Source of the DNA: a virus
Reading direction: 5' to 3' (one strand)
DNA length: 37,091 bases
IMG/VR virus record: IMGVR_UViG_3300024999_000236
Coordinates: 1 to 37,091 of that record
Shown: positions 1 through 5,799 of the stretch, piece after piece
Numbering within the stretch: the first letter of the stretch is position 1
Layout of the letters: every line of letters starts with the position of its first letter
Translations under genes and position numbers: made by a program
The notes under the pieces: generated by a model
The model's database searches: none
The model's input: the letters and a program-made list of their open reading frames with translations, nothing else
What the model was told of the DNA's origin: nothing

Positions 1-2
1 TA

Positions 3-152
3 GAGAAACAATCTGAAAGTTTATTTGGTGTAAAATTATTACATAGTAAAATATCAGCCGTATGTTTAGGTAAACGTAAACACCATAAAGGATTTACATT
101 TAAATATGTAAACAATAATAACGAAGCACTTTTACAAGTCGCTTCATTTTAA
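3..152 (+). CDS. Homing endonuclease, C-terminal fragment (cut by window start)
   Basis: The frame is open from the left edge to TAA at 150-152 (49 residues); the start and any nuclease domain lie outside the window. The visible part contains HSKISAVCLGKRKHHKGF followed by TFKY. This is the pattern of the NUMOD1/IENR1 helix-turn-helix repeat found at the C-terminus of free-standing HNH or GIY-YIG homing endonucleases, where it binds DNA beside the catalytic domain. The catalytic class cannot be told from what is visible. It fits the abundance of homing endonucleases in the rest of the window. The family assignment rests on motif recognition of a short stretch. Confidence 0.6.
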   Translation, partial: EKQSESLFGVKLLHSKISAVCLGKRKHHKGFTFKYVNNNNEALLQVASF

Positions 153-157
153 TTGGT

Positions 158-283
158 TGAAAATTAAGAAGATATTTTACACCAACAAATGATATTACTT
201 TAAATTTTAAATGTGTATCTCATACTGGTTCACCAGAATTACAATTTGAGTCATTTAGGATTGAAGTGAAACAATTGAAATAA
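158..283 (+). other. Short open frame after the endonuclease; possible interrupted gene end
   Basis: Between the TGA at 158-160 and the TAA at 281-283 one frame stays open for 40 codons with no ATG, GTG or TTG start inside it. It could encode a tail such as TPTNDITLNFKCVSHTGSPE and on to FRIEVKQLK. It may be the 3' end of a gene separated from its front part by the endonuclease, or chance. The product is not recognised. Only about 10 bases lie between the endonuclease stop and this frame, too few for an intron 3' half. Confidence 0.2.
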
Positions 284-306
284 CTCAATAAATAACTCAA
301 TAAATC
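282..306 (+). repeat. Two tandem AACTCAATAAAT units
   Basis: The 12-base unit AACTCAATAAAT occurs twice in direct succession, immediately after the open frame that follows the left-edge endonuclease. It resembles the AACTCAATAAAGTTCAATAAA array at 33772-33833, which also sits between a homing endonuclease and the next gene. The function is unknown. Confidence 0.6.
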
Positions 307-403
307 ATTCGTTTGAATTTGTATTGGTTAAATAAATCTAACGAATCAAAAATAATCTAAAGGAAGTGTTAGACTTCAAGTAATTAAAAAGTAGGTGTTA
401 CAA

Positions 404-598
404 ATGGCAAATCCGGCTAAAAACAAAAATACAAACAAGAATGATCCAAATCAAAAGAATCAAGTAAAGCAAAATAAATTAATATCAAGTGAATATTGCG
501 AGAAAACTTGTAAAGATGTTAGTGAGTGTCAGAAATACAAAGATTATTTGAGTAGGATGGTAGGCAGGGCTTGCTATGGGATACGTTGCGATAAGTAA
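404..598 (+). CDS. Small Cys-containing protein, unknown function
   Basis: This is a 64-residue product from ATG 404, chosen over GTG 395 because AGGTG at 394-397 is well placed for the ATG. The N-terminal half is a disordered, Asn/Lys/Gln-rich linker. The C-terminal half holds the ordered-looking part, with six cysteines spaced C-x3-C-x5-C in SSEYCEKTCKDVSECQKY plus a later CYGIRC. This spacing could bind zinc or form a small Cys-stabilised fold, but no named family is recognised. It is followed by a clear terminator and lies upstream of the antirepressor gene pair, so it is probably a small early phage protein. Confidence 0.55.
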   Translation: MANPAKNKNTNKNDPNQKNQVKQNKLISSEYCEKTCKDVSECQKYKDYLSRMVGRACYGIRCDK

Positions 599-619
599 AT
601 ATTTTGTGATTGATTGAAG

Positions 620-649
620 GAGCATATCTTTATTGATTATGCTCTTTTT
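620..649 (+). terminator. Rho-independent terminator
   Basis: GAGCATA (620-626) pairs perfectly with TATGCTC (638-644) across an 11-base loop and is followed by TTTTTA. It closes the transcription unit of the small Cys protein. Confidence 0.8.
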
Positions 650-695
650 ATGTGTCTCAAAATAAGATGCAAATATACTGAAAGGAGGAACTAAA

Positions 696-971
696 ATGAA
701 TGAGTCTATAAATAAAAAAGTAGAAAAAGAAACAACAATCCAAACAAAAGAAAAAGTAACATATTTGTATAATGTCCTGCAAATCAACTATTATTTATCT
801 CATGAAATTTACCCAAAACAAATTGGAATTAATTCAACTACAAAACGAGTATGGGCCATGTTTGGATGGGATCAGACGACAGAAATATTCAGCCGATGGT
901 GTGGTAGGAAGAAAGAGAATAATACAATAAATAATAATTTGAAGAAAGAAGGAATTAATGATGGAAAATAA
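696..971 (+). CDS. Hypothetical 91-aa protein
   Basis: The ATG at 696 is preceded by AAAGGAGGAACTAAA, an almost perfect Shine-Dalgarno at good spacing, so the gene is very likely real. The N-terminus is Lys/Glu-rich and polar. The middle carries an aromatic stretch with WAMFGWDQTTEIFSRWCGRK; the C-terminus is Asn/Lys-rich. No signal peptide or membrane helix is seen and no family is recognised. Its end overlaps the start of the downstream antirepressor (958) by 14 bases, so the two are probably translationally coupled and co-transcribed. Confidence 0.6.
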   Translation: MNESINKKVEKETTIQTKEKVTYLYNVLQINYYLSHEIYPKQIGINSTTKRVWAMFGWDQTTEIFSRWCGRKKENNTINNNLKKEGINDGK

Positions 972-1866
972 AAATAATAATGAATTAACTGTAAGTGGAA
1001 TGGTATTAGTTAATGATGTGGAAGTACATAATATTTTTGGTGAGTTTGGTGAAAATCAAAAAAGTGCATTAGTAAAAGAAATTGCAAATGTACACGGTGT
1101 AGAATTAAAGCATTTAAATGAAAAAATAAATAGAAATATTAAAAGATTTAGATTTGGAATAGATATTGTTGATTTAAAAGGTACAGACTCCGAGGTCGTA
1201 CTTTGCGACCACGAAATTTATACTCAAAATTCACTGAATCGCTCTAATAATATCTATCTATTTAGCAGAAAAGGTTATCTAAAATTAGTTGGAATTATGG
1301 AAGATGATTTAGCTTATGATATTCAAGATCAAATGATTGATGAATATTTTGAATTAAAAGAATTAGAAATTACCAAAGAAGATAAATTATGTTTGAGTAT
1401 TATCAAAGCAAATTCACAAGAGGGCAGAATGGTAGCAGTAGGAGAATTAGTTGAATATAAAAATCGACAAATTGCAGAGAAAGATGAATTATTGCAAATC
1501 CAAGCACCAAAAGTAGCAATGGCAGATAGATTTGCTGTTACTGATTCGTTACTAGGAGTTAGAAAAGTTGCTAAGATATTTAATGAAAGAGTTAAAAATA
1601 ATAAAACAATTGGCGAGAAGAAACTATTTGAAATATTAAGAATAGAAAACATATTACAAGATAGTGATGGAGAATGGAATATTCCTTATCAAAGATATAT
1701 TGATGCAGGATATTTTGAACTCAAACCAAGCACACATAGTAATGGATATGGAGGAGTAATTACAGATTTTACAACAAAGGTTACAGGTAAGGGATTAGAA
1801 TGGTTGTGGAAACAATTACTTAAAAAGGGCTATGTGAGTAGTGATGATGTAAAATTGTTGAGATAG
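958..1866 (+). CDS. Phage antirepressor, ORF6N-type N-terminus plus KilAC C-terminus
   Basis: This 302-residue protein starts at ATG 958, preceded by AAGAAAGAAGG. Residues about 15-135 look like an ORF6N/Rha-type DNA-binding module: a conserved opening, basic helices around LNEKINRNIKRFRFG, and the closing pattern LFSRKGYLKLVGIMEDDLAY. A helical linker follows to about residue 175. From about 185 to 295 it resembles the KilAC (ANT) domain, with VAKIFNERVKNNKTIGEKKL, then a wing and VTGKGLEWLWKQL. Such proteins bind or titrate phage repressors and tip the lysogeny decision. The C-terminal half is the same family as that of the gene at 10560 but clearly diverged. A terminator follows. The domain assignment is by pattern and the biological target is inferred. 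Confidence 0.8.
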   Translation: MMENKNNNELTVSGMVLVNDVEVHNIFGEFGENQKSALVKEIANVHGVELKHLNEKINRNIKRFRFGIDIVDLKGTDSEVVLCDHEIYTQNSLNRSNNIYLFSRKGYLKLVGIMEDDLAYDIQDQMIDEYFELKELEITKEDKLCLSIIKANSQEGRMVAVGELVEYKNRQIAEKDELLQIQAPKVAMADRFAVTDSLLGVRKVAKIFNERVKNNKTIGEKKLFEILRIENILQDSDGEWNIPYQRYIDAGYFELKPSTHSNGYGGVITDFTTKVTGKGLEWLWKQLLKKGYVSSDDVKLLR

Positions 1867-1908
1867 AATTTGTAATTATGTGTTTTATAAATAAATATAA
1901 AATAATTA

Positions 1909-1938
1909 AAAGGCATTGCTTTATTGTGATGCCTTTTT
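1909..1938 (+). terminator. Rho-independent terminator
   Basis: AAAGGCAT (1909-1916) pairs with ATGCCTTT (1929-1936) across a 12-base loop and runs into a T tract. It ends the antirepressor transcript. Confidence 0.8.
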
Positions 1939-1968
1939 ATGATATTAGGATATTGGAGATGAAAGAAA

Positions 1969-2514
1969 ATTAATTACATACATGCATATGATCTTTCCAT
2001 GGAATCGACAGGATTTTGTATTTTTGATGAGAATATGACACCAATTTTGATTGATTCGATACCCACAAAGAAAAGTCAATCTCATGGCAAAAGACTTAAA
2101 GTAATTGCTGATAAATTGATTGAATTAAAAGATAAATATCCACCAAAAGTAATTGTAATCGAAAGAGGATTCAGTAGGTTTAATATGGCAACTCAAGTAA
2201 TTTATCGGGTACATGGAATTTTAAACTATATTATGGAAAAATTTGAGCAAGTATACTATCCTCCTAAAACAGTCAAAGAAGCAATATTGGGTGGAAATGC
2301 AACAAAGAAACAAGTACAAGAAGAAATTAAGAAAAGATATCCTGATACAGTTTTTAAGAATGAAGATGAATCAGACGCATACGCTGTTGGATTGACACAT
2401 TTCATTAAGACTGGGAAATTAGAATGGGTTAAGGATGTTGTGGTTAAGGAGAAGAAAGTTAGAGTTAAGAAGGAAAGTAAGGAAAAGGTTGATAAAGAAA
2501 AGGTTAATAAATAA
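1969..2514 (+). CDS. RuvC-like Holliday junction resolvase (start unclear)
   Basis: This is an RNase H-fold resolvase that would cut Holliday or branched DNA during phage recombination and replication. The catalytic set is visible: Asp in HAYDLSMESTGF (codon 1990), Glu in VIVIERGF, and two Asp in DESDAYAVG. The C-terminus is a Lys-rich tail. The first ATG in frame, at 1999, would remove the first catalytic Asp, so translation must begin upstream. After the TGA at 1960-1962 there is no ATG, GTG or TTG before 1999; the only plausible codon is ATT at 1969, with TTGGAG at 1953-1958 as ribosome binding site. An ATG at 1959 in another frame would join this frame if one A of the run 1966-1969 were removed, giving MKEINYIHAYDLS. 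Either a rare ATT start, a frameshift or a base error explains this. Confidence 0.8.
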   Translation: MNYIHAYDLSMESTGFCIFDENMTPILIDSIPTKKSQSHGKRLKVIADKLIELKDKYPPKVIVIERGFSRFNMATQVIYRVHGILNYIMEKFEQVYYPPKTVKEAILGGNATKKQVQEEIKKRYPDTVFKNEDESDAYAVGLTHFIKTGKLEWVKDVVVKEKKVRVKKESKEKVDKEKVNK

Positions 2515-2688
2515 TTTTACATAGAATTTTAGGCACTAGAAATAGTGTCTTTATTTGTGTGTAAAAACACAAAGCAGGATAGGGAGAGCTACATGACAAG
2601 GGATAATTTGCCTTAATTTATCCTTTCCTCTTAATTTTCTTTTTTGGATTAAGGCAGTAATTAATGAAACGAAAGGCGGTTGTGAGGA
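2515..2688 (+). promoter_or_regulatory. Structured leader, copy A (pseudoknot-forming), upstream of repeat-type endonuclease
   Basis: Three stems in series are seen. H1: 2531-2538 with 2543-2550, loop GAAA, followed by a T-rich stretch (terminator-like). H2: TTTGTGT (2554-2560) with ACACAAA (2567-2573), loop GTAAAA. H3: 2598-2606 with 2618-2626 (9 pairs, one G-T). The H3 loop contains TGCCTTAAT (2609-2617), perfectly complementary to ATTAAGGCA at 2648-2656, which would form a 9-pair pseudoknot. The segment GCAGGATA (2574-2581) and a final GAAAGGCGGT (2671-2680) are shared with copy B at 5625-5799, while the H3 stem sequence is different but still paired. A cis-acting RNA controlling the downstream gene is the simplest reading; no known riboswitch class is recognised. 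Confidence 0.6.
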
Positions 2689-4452
2689 ATGAGTAAAGTT
2701 AAATTAAGTAATGAGGAAATAATAGAAATTTATAAAGAGTTCGTAAAAGTATTTGGAAAAACTCCTACGCAGAATGAAATGAGAGAAAAGTATAAGAATG
2801 ATAGGGATAATTTTATTTCGGTAGAATTAATCAATTCTAGATTTGGAGGATTAACCAATTTAAATACTTTGTGCGGAATTGAATTAAACTATAAACTTTA
2901 CACAGAAAAAGAATTGATTGATGTATTAATTGATTGTAATAATACATATGGATTTCCAGATAGCAAACTAATAAGAGATAAATATAATATCGATAGGAAT
3001 ATTTATGCTAAAAGATTTGGTTCATTCAAAGAAGCATTAATAATGGCAAAAATTGAAATTCCTCAGAAAAAAATGAATAGATTAGATGCTTATAGAGACA
3101 TATCCAATGAAGACGCACTTAAATTATTAAAAGATTATTGTGATAAACACGGTAGACCAACTCAAAAAGATTTAATACCAGAAAATAATTTACCATCATT
3201 TAGATTTTATAGCAACAGATTTGGATCAATGGAAAACATATTAAATCAAATCGGATTTGAAATTGATGAACAAACAAAAAAATTATATTTTAGCGAATTT
3301 AAGAATATATCAGATGAAGAACTTTTGGAAATTCTGAAGGATTATGATAATAATATTGGGTTCCCTACACAGAGAAAATTTATATCTTCCAATAATTTAC
3401 CCTCATATACTCTTTATGCTGATAGATTTGGATCATTTAGAAATGCAATTATCTTAGCAAATATCATTATACCTAAAAATAGAGAACGATGGTTTGATAG
3501 AGAAGAGTTAACAAATGAAGAAATGCTTAAATTATTAGAGTATCAAACAAAAATAAAACTTATAAGTAATATCTATCTATTAACAAATGATGAAATTAAT
3601 AGTATTAATGAAATACCTCACAGCAGTACATATTACACTCGCTTTGGAGGAATTATTGACGCTTATAAACAAATTGGTATTAATTATGAGGAATTTAACA
3701 ATAAAGCTTTAGAAAAAGATATGATTTTAAAATACAAAGAATTGTATAAAATTTTAGGAAGAACTCCACACAGTAGAGATATTGAATACTACTCAAGGAA
3801 AAGAACTAATGGTTTTTATTGTATGGGAGCGTATGAAGACCATTTTGGTGGAATTTACAAATTACAAATATATTGTGATTTTTTACCTACTGAAATAGGA
3901 AGACAAAAATCAAGTGAAGAATTGATTGAAGATTTACAAGAATTATATGAAAGATTAGGTAGAGTGCCTACTCAAAGAGACGTTGATGATTGTGAATGGG
4001 TGGCCTCGGCAAATAAATACCATAGTGAATTTAATACTTTTACTAATGCACTAAAAGTTGCAGGATTTAAAGATGATAAACAAAGCAATAATTGTTTGTT
4101 AACACCTCAAGGAAATTATTGTAGGTCTTCATATGAATATGATTTTTGTACAATGTTAGAGGGGAATAGTGGTATACTAGAATTTTGGCAAGAGGATTAT
4201 TATTATAATTACATAAAGGACTATACAAGAAGACATAGATTTGATTATACAGTTAAATACAATAATAAAATATACCCTATTGAGATATTTGGTATGATGG
4301 AGCATGAGTGGTATAGAGAAAAAACTAAGTTGAAAATTGACTTATGTAAAAATAACAATATAAATTTAATTGATTTTTATAAGGAAGATTTCAAAAAGAA
4401 AAATAGAGAACAATTATACGAAATGCTAATGAAAAGAATTAAAGAAATATAA
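2689..4452 (+). CDS. Homing endonuclease: seven HNH-associated repeats plus PD-(D/E)XK-like nuclease domain
   Basis: The protein has 587 residues. Residues about 5-464 form seven repeats of roughly 55-60 residues ending in the motif RFGS(F/M)xxA(L/I)xxAxI, for example PSFRFYSNRFGSMENI and PSYTLYADRFGSFRNA; this matches the homing-endonuclease-associated repeat (HNH_repeat type), a DNA-reading module. Residues about 475-587 form a separate domain with Glu483 in RSSYEYDF, Asp519 in RRHRFDYTV and Glu532 in YPIEIFGMM, a PD-(D/E)XK/Vsr-like arrangement. The gene at 11686 has the same domain with the same 13-residue Asp-Glu spacing. No HNH motif is present. It is likely a free-standing mobile endonuclease that promotes its own spread into sibling phages. 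It lies behind leader copy A and 30 bases before the integrase. Confidence 0.75.
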   Translation: MSKVKLSNEEIIEIYKEFVKVFGKTPTQNEMREKYKNDRDNFISVELINSRFGGLTNLNTLCGIELNYKLYTEKELIDVLIDCNNTYGFPDSKLIRDKYNIDRNIYAKRFGSFKEALIMAKIEIPQKKMNRLDAYRDISNEDALKLLKDYCDKHGRPTQKDLIPENNLPSFRFYSNRFGSMENILNQIGFEIDEQTKKLYFSEFKNISDEELLEILKDYDNNIGFPTQRKFISSNNLPSYTLYADRFGSFRNAIILANIIIPKNRERWFDREELTNEEMLKLLEYQTKIKLISNIYLLTNDEINSINEIPHSSTYYTRFGGIIDAYKQIGINYEEFNNKALEKDMILKYKELYKILGRTPHSRDIEYYSRKRTNGFYCMGAYEDHFGGIYKLQIYCDFLPTEIGRQKSSEELIEDLQELYERLGRVPTQRDVDDCEWVASANKYHSEFNTFTNALKVAGFKDDKQSNNCLLTPQGNYCRSSYEYDFCTMLEGNSGILEFWQEDYYYNYIKDYTRRHRFDYTVKYNNKIYPIEIFGMMEHEWYREKTKLKIDLCKNNNINLIDFYKEDFKKKNREQLYEMLMKRIKEI

Positions 4453-4482
4453 AATAAATTATAAAGGAAGTGAATTGAATTA

Positions 4483-5490
4483 ATGACAAGAGGAAGAGTT
4501 TATAACAAAATATATAGCGAAGAGGATTGGAATTTAGTCAATCCTCTAAACAAAGAATTAATGGAAGATTATAAAGCAGAATTAAAACAGAATCAAAAAT
4601 CAGAAGGTACTATTAGTCAATATTTCGCAGATTGGAAAATAGTAATGTTATACGTTTATAGGAAACTAGATAACAAATATCTCCTTGAATTAACAAAAAG
4701 AGATTTTCGTAGATATAGTTTATGGATAACTGGTGATTTGAAAGTATCCAATGCAAGACATAATCGTTTAATGAGTGCTCTTAGAAGTCTTTTAAATTTT
4801 TGCGAAGATGACGATGAGATTGAATACGACATTAATACTGCCCGAAAGGTGAAAGGTTTAAGAAAAGATCCAGTTAAAGATATTGTATTTTTATCAAATG
4901 AACAAATAATGAAACTTAAAGATGAATTGATAAGATTAGAGGATTATATGTTAGCAACAATTTTAATGCTTTCTTATGATTCTTGCGCCAGAAAGAATGA
5001 ATTATTTCAGGTAGAAAAAGAATGTTTTGAAGACAAAGAAAGAAATCATACAAATATTGTAATAGGAAAACGTGCTAAGAAATTTCCATTGCTTTATTTT
5101 GATGCAACTAAAGAGTGTGCCGAATTGTACTTAAAACAAAGAGGTAATGATGATTTAAAAGAAATGTGGATAACCGGAAAAGGTGATAATAAAACTCCAG
5201 TAACTTTGGGGACAATTTATGACTGGTTTGTAGAAATGAGTAATTTATTAAGTAAATTAGAAGGAAAGAAGATTGAATTTAACGTCCATAGTCTAAGACA
5301 TAGCTCATTAGAGAATTATTCTGTTGGAGAGCATTATATGTGTAAAAAGTTAGGAAAAGAAGATTGTCTATTGCTTGAGGATTTACAAATTATAGCTCAC
5401 CACGAGAATTCTTCGGTCACATCTAGCTATCTCAAGGATAAAAAAGATGAAAGACTTCAAAATCTATTTGGGATTAAAATTACAACTTAA
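4483..5490 (+). CDS. int: Tyrosine recombinase / phage integrase
   Basis: This 335-residue protein has an N-terminal SAM-like core-binding domain (about 20-115) and a catalytic domain (about 130-325). The catalytic set is complete: Arg170 in SCARKNEL, a basic strand with Lys197-200 (KRAKKFPLLYF), His269-x-x-Arg272 in NVHSLRHSS, His307 in AHHENSSVTSSY and Tyr316 as nucleophile, with the usual nine-residue His-Tyr spacing. It is about the size of XerC/D-type enzymes and lacks the long arm-binding extension of lambda Int. It would integrate or resolve the phage genome at an att site. AAAGGAAGTG precedes the ATG at 4483. It sits 30 bases after the repeat-type endonuclease and probably shares its transcript. 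Confidence 0.9.
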   Translation: MTRGRVYNKIYSEEDWNLVNPLNKELMEDYKAELKQNQKSEGTISQYFADWKIVMLYVYRKLDNKYLLELTKRDFRRYSLWITGDLKVSNARHNRLMSALRSLLNFCEDDDEIEYDINTARKVKGLRKDPVKDIVFLSNEQIMKLKDELIRLEDYMLATILMLSYDSCARKNELFQVEKECFEDKERNHTNIVIGKRAKKFPLLYFDATKECAELYLKQRGNDDLKEMWITGKGDNKTPVTLGTIYDWFVEMSNLLSKLEGKKIEFNVHSLRHSSLENYSVGEHYMCKKLGKEDCLLLEDLQIIAHHENSSVTSSYLKDKKDERLQNLFGIKITT

Positions 5491-5624
5491 TCCCTATCCC
5501 TATAATCCTCTCCACTCCAACCCCAAATAAAACCCCAAATTTAATGGATAATTGATGTCTCAAAACCCTTATATAGCAACACTTTTCAAATTCCCTAAAT
5601 TGGGATTTTATTAATTTTACAATA
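5491..5624. other. Integrase downstream region; possible attP area
   Basis: This non-coding stretch lies directly after the integrase stop. It holds short C-rich direct repeats (CCCTAT twice at the start, then CCCCAAAT twice near 5522-5540) and an imperfect palindrome around TCCCTAAATTGGGA (5592-5605). Integrase genes often lie next to attP, so this is the most likely place for a core site, but no host attachment sequence is available to compare. Confidence 0.25.
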
Positions 5625-5799
5625 ATATTTACATTAGATTGAAGCACCTTTGATTAAGGTGTTTTTATGTGTTGTAAATTAACACAAAAGAAGCAGGATA
5701 GACTGATCATCGAAAAACACATGCCTTAGTGTTTTCCTGCTTCTCTTTTATTAATCAAGGCAAACATAATATACAATATTGAAAGGCGGTATTAAAACA
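5625..5799 (+). promoter_or_regulatory. Structured leader, copy B (pseudoknot-forming), upstream of primase
   Basis: It has the same element order as copy A. H1: 5642-5650 with 5656-5664, loop TGATT, followed by T residues. H2: TGTGTT (5668-5673) with AACACA (5681-5686), loop GTAAATT. An outer stem pairs AGAAGCAGG (5689-5697) with CCTGCTTCT (5736-5744). Inner H3 pairs AAAACAC (5714-5720) with GTGTTTT (5729-5735). The H3 loop ATGCCTTA contains TGCCTT (5722-5727), complementary to AAGGCA at 5757-5762 (pseudoknot). GCAGGATA (5693-5700) and GAAAGGCGGT (5781-5790) are identical to copy A. The H3 stem differs in sequence from copy A but keeps pairing, which supports an RNA structure. GAAAGGCGGT probably also serves as a slightly off-consensus Shine-Dalgarno. 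Confidence 0.6.

Noticed and set aside
1-300. Group I intron carrying the left-edge endonuclease
   Set aside because: Only about 10 bases separate the endonuclease stop from the next open frame and no P7/P9 core elements are visible, so there is no room for an intron 3' half.
2515-5799. Leader elements as a known riboswitch, HEARO/omega RNA or self-cleaving ribozyme
   Set aside because: The conserved cores known to me (preQ1, SAM, c-di-GMP, fluoride, purine, hammerhead, twister) do not match, and no IscB/TnpB-type protein is present.
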